From Labia minor (lineage: Eukaryota > Arthropoda > Insecta > Dermaptera > Spongiphoridae), in the NCBI GenBank assembly GCA_963082975.1, contig OY720344.1, positions 2,294,001 through 2,358,000 of the forward strand: a DNA stretch of 64,000 nt, written 5' to 3'. Position numbers and translations under genes: made by a program. Under the pieces are notes generated by a model. It was not told the DNA's origin and made no database searches. It saw nothing but the letters and a program-made list of their open reading frames with translations. Shown one piece after another: positions 53,601-64,000 of the stretch. Position 1 is the first letter of the stretch. Each line of letters starts with the position of its first letter.

Positions 53601-54408
53601 TTTTTAAAAATTTCATTTTTTAATTTTACCGTAAAAATTATGAAAGGTCATCGTAGGATGACCCTAGGTTTTCGGCATAAAAAATTAATTATTCATCAGA
53701 AATATCAATAATATATTTTTTTAATATTTTTATGATGTAAAATGAACGAATTTATTATTTATTTTTTAAAATTTCATTTTTTAATTTTCCCGTAAAAATT
53801 ATGAAAGGTCATCGTAGGATGACCCTAGGTTTTCGGCATAAAAAATAATTTTTAGTAAGAAATATGAATAATATATTTTTTTAATATTTTTATGATGTAA
53901 AATGAACGAATTTATTATTTATTTTTAAAAATTTCATTTTTTAATTTTCCCGTAAAAATTATGAAAGGTCATCGTAGGATGACCCTAGGTTTTCGGCATA
54001 AAAAATTAATTATTCATCAGAAATATCAATAATATATTTTTTTAATATTTTTATGATGTAAAATGAACGAATTTATTATTTATTTTTAAAACATTTCATT
54101 TTTTAATTTTCCCGTAAAAATTATGAAAGGTCATCGTAGGATGACCCTAAGTTTTCGGCATAAAAAAATAATTTTTAGTTAGAAATATGAATAATATATT
54201 TTTTTAATATTTTTATGATGTAAAATGAACGAATTTATTTATTATTTTTAAAAATTTCATTTTTTAATTTTCCCGTAAAAATTATGAAAGGTCATCGTAG
54301 GATGACCCTAGGTTTTCGGCATAAAAAATAATTTTTAGTAAGAAATATGAATAATATATTTTTTTAATATTTTTATGATGTAAAATGAACGAATTTATTA
54401 TTTATTTT
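50642..54408 (+). repeat. Region E duplicated segment, copy 1 (~3.77 kb)
   Basis: Matches 58702-62468 at a constant offset of 8060 bp. Shared rare variants are AAAACATTTAATTTTTT (near 50707 and 58767), TTTTATTAAG (near 51597 and 59657), CCTAAGTTTTC (near 54149 and 62209) and GAATTTATTTATTA (near 54231 and 62291). It contains the full-length CCATAGG monomer at 51228 with its TTATTTATCAG and CCGTAGG companions. Differences I noticed from copy 2 are single bases near 51592 and 51732 here and 59772, 60843 and 61292 there. The left edge is where TTATAATTTC/CCCGTAA (copy 1) and AAAAATTTC/ACCGTAA (copy 2) diverge, just upstream. Confidence 0.85.
51228..51388 (+). repeat. Full-length relative of the deleted monomer
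   Basis: GATGACCATAGG with AATTAATTATTCATCAG, CAATAAT and TTTTTGAAAATTT, 161 bp. It precedes the TTATTTATCAG and CCGTAGG monomers, as the 112-bp form does in region D. Other full-length copies in the same cassette start at 1476, 57191 and 59288. This type supplies the 49 bp missing from the region-D form. Confidence 0.9.
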
Positions 54409-55096
54409 TAAAACATTTCATTTTTTAATTTTCCCGTAAAAATTATGAAAGGTCATCTTAGGATGACCCTAGGTTTTCGGCATAAAAAAATAATTATTCA
54501 TCAGAAATATCAATAATATATTTTTTTAATATTTTTATGATGTAAAATGAACGAATTTATTATTTATTTTTAAAACATTTCATTTTTTAATTTTCCCGTA
54601 ACAATTATGGAAGGTCATCGTAGGATGACCCTAGGTTTTCGGCATAAAAAATTATTTTTAGTAAGAAAAATGAATAATATATTTTTTTAATATTTTTCTG
54701 ATGTAAAATGAACGAATTTATTATTTATTTTTTAAAATTTCATTTTTTAATTTTCCCGTAAAAATTATGAAAGGTCATCTTAGGATGACCCTAGGTTTTC
54801 GGCATAAAAAAATAATTATTCATCAGAAATATGAATAATATATTTTTTTAATATTTTTATGATGTAAAATGAACGAATTTATTATTTATTTTTAAAACAT
54901 TTCATTTTTTAATTTTCCCGTAAAAATTATGAAAGGTCATCTTAGGATGACCCTAGGTTTTCGGCATAAAAAAATAATTATTCATCAGAAATATCAATAA
55001 TATATTTTTTTAATATTTTTATGATGTAAAATGAACGAATTTATTATTTATTTTTAAAACATTTCATTTTTTAATTTTCCCGTAACAATTATGGAA
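54409..55096 (+). repeat. Tandem 3-monomer step (484 bp)
   Basis: AACAATTATGG monomers of the TCTGATG form at 54613 and 55097 are 484 bp apart. The monomers between and before them repeat in the same order (AACAATTATGG/TCTGATG, CTTAGG/GAATAAT, CTTAGG/CAATAAT with AAAACATTTC). This is a one-step trimer duplication linking duplicated segment copy 1 to the next block. Confidence 0.75.
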
Positions 55097-56868
55097 GGTC
55101 ATCGTAGGATGACCCTAGGTTTTCGGCATAAAAAATTATTTTTAGTAAGAAAAATGAATAATATATTTTTTTAATATTTTTCTGATGTAAAATGAACGAA
55201 TTTATTATTTATTTTTTAAAATTTCATTTTTTAATTTTCCCGTAAAAATTATGAAAGGTCATCTTAGGATGACCCTAGGTTTTCGGCATAAAAAAATAAT
55301 TATTCATCAGAAATATGAATAATATATTTTTTTAATATTTTTATGATGTAAAATGAACGAATTTATTATTTATTTTTAAAACATTTCATTTTTTAATTTT
55401 CCCGTAAAAATTATGAAAGGTCATCTTAGGATGACCCTAGGTTTTCGGCATAAAAAAATAATTATTCATCAGAAATATCAATAATATATTTTTTTAATAT
55501 TTTTATGATGTAAAATGAACGAATTTATTATTTATTTTTAAAAATTTCATTTTTTAATTTTCCCGTAAAAATTATGAAAGGTCATCTTAGGATGACCCTA
55601 GGTTTCGGCATAAAAAAATAATTATTCATCAGAAATATGAATAATATATTTTTTTAATATTTTTATGATGTAAAATGAACGAATTTATTATTTATTTTTA
55701 AAAATTTCATTTTTTAATTTTCCCGTAAAAATTATGAAAGGTCATCGTAGGATGACCCTAGGTTTTCGGCATAAAAAAATAATTTTTAGTAAGAAATATG
55801 AATAATATATTTTTTTAATATTTTTATGATGTAAAATGAACGAATTTATTATTTATTTTTAAAAATTTCATTTTTTAATTTTCCCGTAAAATTATGAAAG
55901 GTCATCTTAGGATGACCCTAGGTTTTCGGCATAAAAAAATAATTATTCATCAGAAATATCAATAATATATTTTTTTAATATTTTTATGATGTAAAATGAA
56001 CGAATTTATTATTTATTTTTAAAACATTTCATTTTTTAATTTTCCCGTAAAAATTATGAAAGGTCATCGTAGGATGACCCTAGGTTTTCGGCATAAAAAA
56101 TTAATTATTCATCAGAAATATCAATAATATATTTTTTTAATATTTTTATGATGTAAAATGAACGAATTTATTATTTATTTTTAAAAATTTCATTTTTAAT
56201 TTTCCCGTAAAAATTATGAAAGGTCATATTAGGATGACCCTAGGTTTTCGGCATAAAAAAATAATTATTATTCATCAGAAATATCAATAATATATTTTTT
56301 TAATATTTTTATGATGTAAAATGAACGAATTTATTATTTATTTTTAAAAATTTCATTTTTTAATTTTACCGTAAAAATTATGAAAGGTCATCGTAGGATG
56401 ACCCTAGGTTTTCGGCATAAAAAATTAATTATTCATCAGAAATATCAATAATATATTTTTTTAATATTTTTATGATGTAAAATGAACGAATTTATTATTT
56501 ATTTTTTAAAATTTCATTTTTTAATTTTCCCGTAAAAATTATGAAAGGTCATCGTAGGATGACCCTAGGTTTTCGGCATAAAAAATAATTTTTAGTAAGA
56601 AATATGAATAATATATTTTTTTAATATTTTTATGATGTAAAATGAACGAATTTATTATTTATTTTTAAAAATTTCATTTTTTAATTTTCCCGTAAAAATT
56701 ATGAAAGGTCATCTTAGGATGACCCTAGGTTTTCGGCATAAAAAAATAATTATTCATCAGAAATATCAATAATATATTTTTTTAATATTTTTATGATGTA
56801 AAATGAACGAATTTATTATTTATTTTTAAAACATTTCATTTTTTAATTTTCCCGTAACAATTATGGAA
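55097..56868 (+). repeat. 11-monomer block with several private indels
   Basis: The monomer order equals that from 52357 and 60417: AACAATTATGG, CTTAGG x3, GTAGG, CTTAGG, GTAGG/AATTAATT, ATATTAGG, TTACCGTAA, GTAGG. This copy has length changes not seen in the other two. A T is missing in AGGTTTCGGC near 55605, an A in CCCGTAAAATTATG near 55889, and a T in TTTCATTTTTAATTTT near 56195; ATT is repeated in ATTATTATTCATCAG near 56267. It then leaves the E pattern at 56869. Confidence 0.8.
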
Positions 56869-58701
56869 GGTCATCGTAGGATGACCCTAGGTTTTCGGCA
56901 TAAAAAATTATTTTTAGTAAGAAAAATGAATAATATATTTTTTTAATATTTTTATGATGTAAAATGAACGAATTTATTATTTATTTTTTAAAATTTCATT
57001 TTTTAATTTTCCCGTAAAAATTATGAAAGGTCATCTTAGGATGACCCTAGGTTTTCGGCATAAAAAAATAATTATTCATCAGAAATATGAATAATATATT
57101 TTTTTAATATTTTTATGATGTAAAATGAACGAATTTATTATTTATTTTTAAAACATTTCGTTTTTTAATTTTCCCGTAAAAATTATGAAAGGTCATCGTA
57201 GGATGACCATAGGTTTTCGGCATAAAAAATTAATTATTCATCAGAAATATCAATAATATATTTTTTTAATATTTTTATGATGTAAAATGAACGAATTTAT
57301 TATTTATTTTTGAAAATTTCATTTTTTAATTTTCCCGTAAAAATTATGAAAGGTCATCTTAGGATGACCCTAGGTTTTCGGCATAAAAAAATAATTATTT
57401 ATCAGAAATATCAATAATATATTTTTTTAATATTTTTATGATGTAAAATGAACGAATTTATTATTTATTTTTAAAACATTTCATTTTTTCATTTTCCCGT
57501 AAAAATTATGAAAGGTCATCGTAGGATGACCGTAGGTTTTCGGCATAAAAGAATAATTTTTAGTAAGAAATATGAATAATATATTTTTTTAATATTTTTA
57601 TGATGTAAAATGAACGAATTTATTATTTATTTTTAAAAATTTCATTTTTTAATTTTCCCGTAAAAATTATGAAAGGTCATCTTAGGATGACCCTAGGTTT
57701 TCGGCATAAAAAAATAATTATTCATCAGAAATATCAATAATATATTTTTTTAATATTTTTATGATGTAAAATGAACGAATTTATTATTTATTTTTAAAAA
57801 TTTCATTTTTTAATTTTCCCTTAAAAATTATGAAAGGTCATCTTAGGATGACCCTAGGTTTTCGGCATAAAAAAATAATTATTCATCAGAAATATCAATA
57901 ATATATTTTTTTAATATTTTTATGATGTAAAATGAACGAATTTATTATTTATTTTTAAAACATTTCATTTTTTAATTTTCCCGTAACAATTATGGAAGGT
58001 CATCGTAGGATGACCCTAGGTTTTCGGCATAAAAAATTATTTTTAGTAAGAAAAATGAATAATATATTTTTTTAATATTTTTATGATGTAAAATGAACGA
58101 ATTTATTATTTATTTTTTAAAATTTCATTTTTTAATTTTCCCGTAAAAATTATGAAAGGTCATCTTAGGATGACCCTAGGTTTTCGGCATAAAAAAATAA
58201 TTATTCATCAGAAATATGAATAATATATTTTTTTAATATTTTTATGATGTAAAATGAACGAATTTATTATTTATTTTTAAAAATTTCATTTTTTAATTTT
58301 CCCGTAAAAATTATGAAAGGTCATCTTAGGATGACCCTAGGTTTTCGGCATAAAAAAATAATTATTCATCAGAAATATCAATAATATATTTTTTTAATAT
58401 TTTTATGATGTAAAATGAACGAATTTATTATTTATTTTTAAAACATTTCATTTTTTCATTTTCCCGTAAAAATTATGAAAGGTCATCGTAGGATGACCCT
58501 AGGTTTTCGGCATAAAAAAATAATTTTTAGTAAGAAATATGAATAATATATTTTTTTAATATTTTTATGATGTAAAATGAACGAATTTATTATTTATTTT
58601 TAAAAATTTCATTTTTTAATTTTACCGTAAAAATTATGAAAGGTCATCGTAGGATGACCCTAGGTTTTCGGCATAAAAAAATAATTATTCATCAGAAATA
58701 T
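56869..58701 (+). repeat. Region E spacer block between the duplicated copies
   Basis: AACAATTATGG monomers at 56869 and 57998 are 1129 bp (7 monomers) apart. The first is followed by CTTAGG, then a full-length CCATAGG/TTTTTGAAAATTT monomer (57191), TTATTTATCAG (near 57352) and CCGTAGG (near 57513). The second is followed by CTTAGG monomers and a GTAGG/TTTAGTAAG monomer. Private changes are CATTTCGTTTTTT near 57160, AAAAGAATAATT near 57550 and CCCTTAAAAATT near 57820. No gene. Confidence 0.75.
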
Positions 58702-61700
58702 CAATAATATATTTTTTTAATATTTTTATGATGTAAAATGAACGAATTTATTATTTATTTTTAAAACATTTAATTTTTTAATTTTCCCGTAAAAATTATG
58801 AAAGGTCATCGTAGGATGACCCTAGGTTTTCGGCATAAAAAAATAATTATTCATCAGAAATATGAATAATATATTTTTTTAATATTTTTATGATGTAAAA
58901 TGAACGAATTTATTATTTATTTTTAAAACATTTCATTTTTTAATTTTCCCGTAACAATTATGGAAGGTCATCGTAGGATGACCCTAGGTTTTCGGCATAA
59001 AAAATTATTTTTAGTAAGAAAAATGAATAATATATTTTTTTAATATTTTTATGATGTAAAATGAACGAATTTATCATTTATTTTTTAAAATTTCATTTTT
59101 TAATTTTCCCGTAAAAATTATGAAAGGTCATCTTAGGATGACCCTAGGTTTTCGGCATAAAAAAATAATTATTCATCAGAAATATGAATAATATATTTTT
59201 TTAATATTTTTATGATGTAAAATGAACGAATTTATTATTTATTTTTAAAACATTTCATTTTTTAATTTTCCCGTAAAAATTATGAAAGGTCATCGTAGGA
59301 TGACCATAGGTTTTCGGCATAAAAAATTAATTATTCATCAGAAATATCAATAATATATTTTTTTAATATTTTTATGATGTAAAATGAACGAATTTATTAT
59401 TTATTTTTGAAAATTTCATTTTTTAATTTTCCCGTAAAAATTATGAAAGGTCATCTTAGGATGACCCTAGGTTTTCGGCATAAAAAAATAATTATTTATC
59501 AGAAATATCAATAATATATTTTTTTAATATTTTTATGATGTAAAATGAACGAATTTATTATTTATTTTTAAAACATTTCATTTTTTCATTTTCCCGTAAA
59601 AATTATGAAAGGTCATCGTAGGATGACCGTAGGTTTTCGGCATAAAAAAATAATTTTTATTAAGAAATATGAATAATATATTTTTTTAATATTTTTATGA
59701 TGTAAAATGAACGAATTTATTATTTATTTTTAAAAATTTCATTTTTTAATTTTCCCGTAAAAATTATGAAAGATCATCTTAGGATGACCCTAGGTTTTCG
59801 GCATAAAAAAATAATTATTCATCAGAAATATCAATAATATATTTTTTTAATATTTTTATGATGTAAAATGAACGAATTTATTATTTATTTTTAAAACATT
59901 TCATTTTTTCATTTTCCCGTAAAAATTATGAAAGGTCATCTTAGGATGACCCTAGGTTTTCGGCATAAAAATATAATTTTTAGTAAGAAATATGAATAAT
60001 ATATTTTTTTAATATTTTTATGATGTAAAATGAACGAATTTATTATTTATTTTTAAAAATTTCATTTTTAATTTTCCCGTAAAAATTATGAAAGGTCATC
60101 GTAAGATGACCCTAGGTTTTCGGCATAAAAAATTAATTATTCATCAGAAATATCAATAATATATTTTTTTAATATTTTTATGATGTAAAATGAACGAATT
60201 TATTATTTATTTTTAAAAATTTCATTTTTTAATTTTCCCGTAAAAATTATGAAAGGTCATCTTAGGATGACCCTAGGTTTTCGGCATAAAAAAATAATTA
60301 TTCATCAGAAATATCAATAATATATTTTTTTAATATTTTTATGATGTAAAATGAACGAATTTATTATTTATTTTTAAAACATTTCATTTTTTAATTTTCC
60401 CGTAACAATTATGGAAGGTCATCGTAGGATGACCCTAGGTTTTCGGCATAAAAAATTATTTTTAGTAAGAAAAATGAATAATATATTTTTTTAATATTTT
60501 TCTGATGTAAAATGAACGAATTTATTATTTATTTTTTAAAATTTCATTTTTTAATTTTCCCGTAAAAATTATGAAAGGTCATCTTAGGATGACCCTAGGT
60601 TTTCGGCATAAAAAAATAATTATTCATCAGAAATATGAATAATATATTTTTTTAATATTTTTATGATGTAAAATGAACGAATTTATTATTTATTTTTAAA
60701 ACATTTCATTTTTTAATTTTCCCGTAAAAATTATGAAAGGTCATCTTAGGATGACCCTAGGTTTTCGGCATAAAAAAATAATTATTCATCAGAAATATCA
60801 ATAATATATTTTTTTAATATTTTTATGATGTAAAATGAACGAGTTTATTATTTATTTTTAAAAATTTCATTTTTTAATTTTCCCGTAAAAATTATGAAAG
60901 GTCATCTTAGGATGACCCTAGGTTTTCGGCATAAAAAAATAATTATTCATCAGAAATATGAATAATATATTTTTTTAATATTTTTATGATGTAAAATGAA
61001 CGAATTTATTATTTATTTTTAAAAATTTCATTTTTTAATTTTCCCGTAAAAATTATGAAAGGTCATCGTAGGATGACCCTAGGTTTTCGGCATAAAAAAA
61101 TAATTTTTAGTAAGAAATATGAATAATATATTTTTTTAATATTTTTATGATGTAAAATGAACGAATTTATTATTTATTTTTAAAAATTTCATTTTTTAAT
61201 TTTCCCGTAAAAATTATGAAAGGTCATCTTAGGATGACCCTAGGTTTTCGGCATAAAAAAATAATTATTCATCAGAAATATCAATAATATAGTTTTTTAA
61301 TATTTTTATGATGTAAAATGAACGAATTTATTATTTATTTTTAAAACATTTCATTTTTTAATTTTCCCGTAAAAATTATGAAAGGTCATCGTAGGATGAC
61401 CCTAGGTTTTCGGCATAAAAAATTAATTATTCATCAGAAATATCAATAATATATTTTTTTAATATTTTTATGATGTAAAATGAACGAATTTATTATTTAT
61501 TTTTAAAAATTTCATTTTTTAATTTTCCCGTAAAAATTATGAAAGGTCATATTAGGATGACCCTAGGTTTTCGGCATAAAAAAATAATTATTCATCAGAA
61601 ATATCAATAATATATTTTTTTAATATTTTTATGATGTAAAATGAACGAATTTATTAATTATTTTTAAAAATTTCATTTTTTAATTTTACCGTAAAAATTA

Positions 61701-62468
61701 TGAAAGGTCATCGTAGGATGACCCTAGGTTTTCGGCATAAAAAATTAATTATTCATCAGAAATATCAATAATATATTTTTTTAATATTTTTATGATGTAA
61801 AATGAACGAATTTATTATTTATTTTTTAAAATTTCATTTTTTAATTTTCCCGTAAAAATTATGAAAGGTCATCGTAGGATGACCCTAGGTTTTCGGCATA
61901 AAAAATAATTTTTAGTAAGAAATATGAATAATATATTTTTTTAATATTTTTATGATGTAAAATGAACGAATTTATTATTTATTTTTAAAAATTTCATTTT
62001 TTAATTTTCCCGTAAAAATTATGAAAGGTCATCGTAGGATGACCCTAGGTTTTCGGCATAAAAAATTAATTATTCATCAGAAATATCAATAATATATTTT
62101 TTTAATATTTTTATGATGTAAAATGAACGAATTTATTATTTATTTTTAAAACATTTCATTTTTTAATTTTCCCGTAAAAATTATGAAAGGTCATCGTAGG
62201 ATGACCCTAAGTTTTCGGCATAAAAAAATAATTTTTAGTTAGAAATATGAATAATATATTTTTTTAATATTTTTATGATGTAAAATGAACGAATTTATTT
62301 ATTATTTTTAAAAATTTCATTTTTTAATTTTCCCGTAAAAATTATGAAAGGTCATCGTAGGATGACCCTAGGTTTTCGGCATAAAAAATAATTTTTAGTA
62401 AGAAATATGAATAATATATTTTTTTAATATTTTTATGATGTAAAATGAACGAATTTATTATTTATTTT
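58702..62468 (+). repeat. Region E duplicated segment, copy 2 (~3.77 kb)
   Basis: Second copy of 50642-54408, at +8060 bp. AACAATTATGG monomers at 58966 and 60417 match 50906 and 52357 exactly. It ends where copy 1 reads TTTTTAAAACATTTC and this copy reads TTTTTTAAAATTTC. Because the two copies are not adjacent, the simplest history is amplification of a unit of about 8 kb followed by rearrangement between the copies, or a displaced segmental copy. Confidence 0.85.
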
Positions 62469-64000
62469 TTAAAATTTCATTTTTTAATTTTCCCGTAAAA
62501 ATTATGAAAGGTCATCTTAGGATGACCCTAGGTTTTCGGCATAAAAAAATAATTATTCATCAGAAATATGAATAATATATTTTTTTAATATTTTTATGAT
62601 GTAAAATGAACGAATTTATTATTTATTTTTAAAACATTTCATTTTTTAATTTTCCCGTAAAAATTATGAAAGGTCATCGTAGGATGACCATAGGTTTTCG
62701 GCATAAAAAATTAATTATTCATCAGAAATATCAATAATATATTTTTTTAATATTTTTATGATGTAAAATGAACGAATTTATTATTTATTTTTTAAAATTT
62801 CATTTTTTAATTTTCCCGTAAAAATTATGAAAGGTCATCTTAGGATGACCCTAGGTTTTCGGCATAAAAAAATAATTATTCATCAGAAATATCAATAATA
62901 TATTTTTTTAATATTTTTATGATGTAAAATGAACGAATTTATTATTTATTTTTAAAACATTTCATTTTTTCATTTACCCGTAAAAATTATGAAAGGTCAT
63001 CGTAGGATGACCCTAGGTTTTCGGCATAAAAAATTAATTATTCATCAGAAATATCAATAATATATTTTTTTAATATTTTTATGATGTAAAATGAACGAAT
63101 TTATTATTTATTTTTAAAAATTTCATTTTTTAATTTTCCCGTAAAAATTATGAAAGGTCATCGTAGGATGACCCTAGGTTTTCGGCATAAAAAAATAATT
63201 ATTCATCAGAAATATGAATAATATATTTTTTTAATATTTTTATGATGTAAAATGAACGAATTTATTATTTATTTTTAAAACATTTCATTTTTTAATTTTC
63301 CCGTAACAATTATGGAAGGTCATCGTAGGATGACCCTAGGTTTTCGGCATAAAAAATTATTTTTAGTAAGAAAAATGAATAATATATTTTTTTAATATTT
63401 TTATGATGTAAAATGAACGAATTTATCATTTATTTTTTAAAATTTCATTTTTTAATTTTCCCGTAAAAATTATGAAAGCTCATCGTAGGATGACCCTAGG
63501 TTTTCGGCATAAAAAATAATTTTTAGTAAGAAATATGAATAATATATTTTTTTAATATTTTTATGATGTAAAATGAACGAATTTATTATTTATTTTTAAA
63601 AATTTCATTTTTTAATTTTCCCGTAAAAATTATGAAAGGTCATCGTAGGATGACCCTAGGTTTTCGGCATAAAAAATTAATTATTCATCAGAAATATCAA
63701 TAATATATTTTTTTAATATTTTTATGATGTAAAATGAACGAATTTATTATTTATTTTTAAAACATTTCATTTTTTAATTTTCCCGTAAAAATTATGAAAG
63801 GTCATCGTAGGATGACCCTAAGTTTTCGGCATAAAAAAATAATTTTTAGTTAGAAATATGAATAATATATTTTTTTAATATTTTTATGATGTAAAATGAA
63901 CGAATTTATTTATTATTTTTAAAAATTTCATTTTTTAATTTTCCCGTAAAAATTATGAAAGGTCATCGTAGGATGACCCTAGGTTTTCGGCATAAAAAAT
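62469..64000 (+). repeat. Region E right part, third partial copy of the segment end
   Basis: From 63478 to the end of the window the sequence repeats 61867-62389 at +1611 bp, including CCTAAGTTTTC, TTTAGTTAG and GAATTTATTTATTA. Upstream lie a CCATAGG monomer (62672) without the TTTTTGAAAATTT partner, a TTACCCGTAA variant (near 62975) and an AACAATTATGG monomer (63318) with TTTATCATTT. The arm variant GCTCATC at 63478 sits exactly at the junction. Confidence 0.8.

Larger units (their letters stand above)
1..64000 (+). repeat. Satellite DNA array, ~161-bp monomer, ~399 head-to-tail copies
   Basis: The motif GGTCATC followed by GATGACC recurs every 160-162 bp from position 27 to 63961. The only exceptions are seven 112-bp units. 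The span divided by the mean unit length, corrected for those short units, gives about 399 copies. All copies lie in the same orientation. Adjacent copies differ at a limited set of positions, roughly 90-99% identical by eye. Composition is about 80% A+T (about 32 G/C per 161-bp monomer). Stops occur in all three forward frames (TAG at monomer positions 9 and 20, TAA at 64) and all three reverse frames (TTA, CTA or TCA at 3, 19 and 44). Since 161 is not a multiple of 3, no long reading frame can exist. The window starts in the last 26 bases of one monomer and ends 40 bases into another. The array is typical of eukaryotic constitutive heterochromatin. I cannot name the family or the host. Confidence 0.98.

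Noticed and set aside
1..64000. CRISPR array, because palindromic repeats recur at regular intervals
   Set aside because: The sequence between dyads is about 143 bp and nearly identical in every unit. A CRISPR array needs short unique spacers. There are no cas genes and the composition is that of satellite DNA.
1..64000. Protein-coding genes or repeat proteins
   Set aside because: Each monomer has stops in all six frames and the 161-bp period shifts the frame each time, so no open frame can extend beyond about one monomer.
1..64000. Telomeric repeats, tRNA, rRNA or transposon fragments embedded in the array
   Set aside because: None was seen when reading through the window. All sequence is explained by variants of the one monomer.
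1..64000. Assembly artefact producing an endless repeat
   Set aside because: Copies differ by linked, ordered variants, with distinct HOR families, deletions and recombinant monomers. A simple looped assembly would give identical units. Local errors such as homopolymer lengths or a collapsed or expanded unit remain possible.

Overview
The whole window is one uninterrupted satellite DNA array. About 399 head-to-tail copies of a monomer of about 161 bp run from the first base to the last, all in the same orientation. There is no unique flanking DNA, no gene, no RNA gene and no recognisable mobile element, so neither edge of the array is in view and it is longer than 64 kb. Arrays of this kind belong to eukaryotic heterochromatin (centromeric, pericentromeric or subtelomeric). 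The monomer is about 80% A+T with 3-4 CpGs, and those CpGs are not depleted. That fits a lineage or locus with little CpG-methylation decay, or an array homogenised recently. I do not recognise the satellite family and do not assign a species.

Monomer (numbered from the first G of GGTCATC): positions 1-18 are an inverted repeat, GGTCATC-nnnn-GATGACC. Its arms are nearly invariant and its centre varies. It is followed by CCTAGG (18-23), an A-rich run (34-40), a block with two main alleles (ATTCATCAG or TTTAGTAAG), the dinucleotide-like stretch ATATTTTTTTAATA, a second dyad (AAAATGAA at 94-101 and TTCATTTT at 128-135) and CCCGTAAAAATTATG. Diagnostic variants at about a dozen positions define monomer types, and the order of types gives higher-order repeats (HORs).

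Layout. Region A (1-6628): mixed types with a tandem 6-mer of 967 bp. Region B (6629-23540): five HOR units (19, 18, 11, 24 and 32 monomers), each starting with a monomer whose centre is CTAG, making an 18-bp perfect palindrome. A transition (23541-25149) leads to region C (25150-27406), three small 5-, 4- and 5-mer repeats. Region D (27407-49454): eight HOR units of 12-25 monomers, each tagged by a private TTGTCGG variant at exactly +184. Seven of them also carry a monomer with the same 49-bp internal deletion. Region E (49455-64000): interleaved blocks, including a segment of about 3.77 kb copied again 8060 bp downstream.

How it fits together: unit lengths differ by whole monomers and linked variants move together. 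Recombinant monomers are visible. The array therefore records repeated unequal exchange, conversion and segmental amplification. In region D two sequence classes of HOR alternate, so even the HORs appear to have been amplified as multi-unit blocks. Functional roles such as centromere identity or protein binding at the conserved dyad are hypotheses only.
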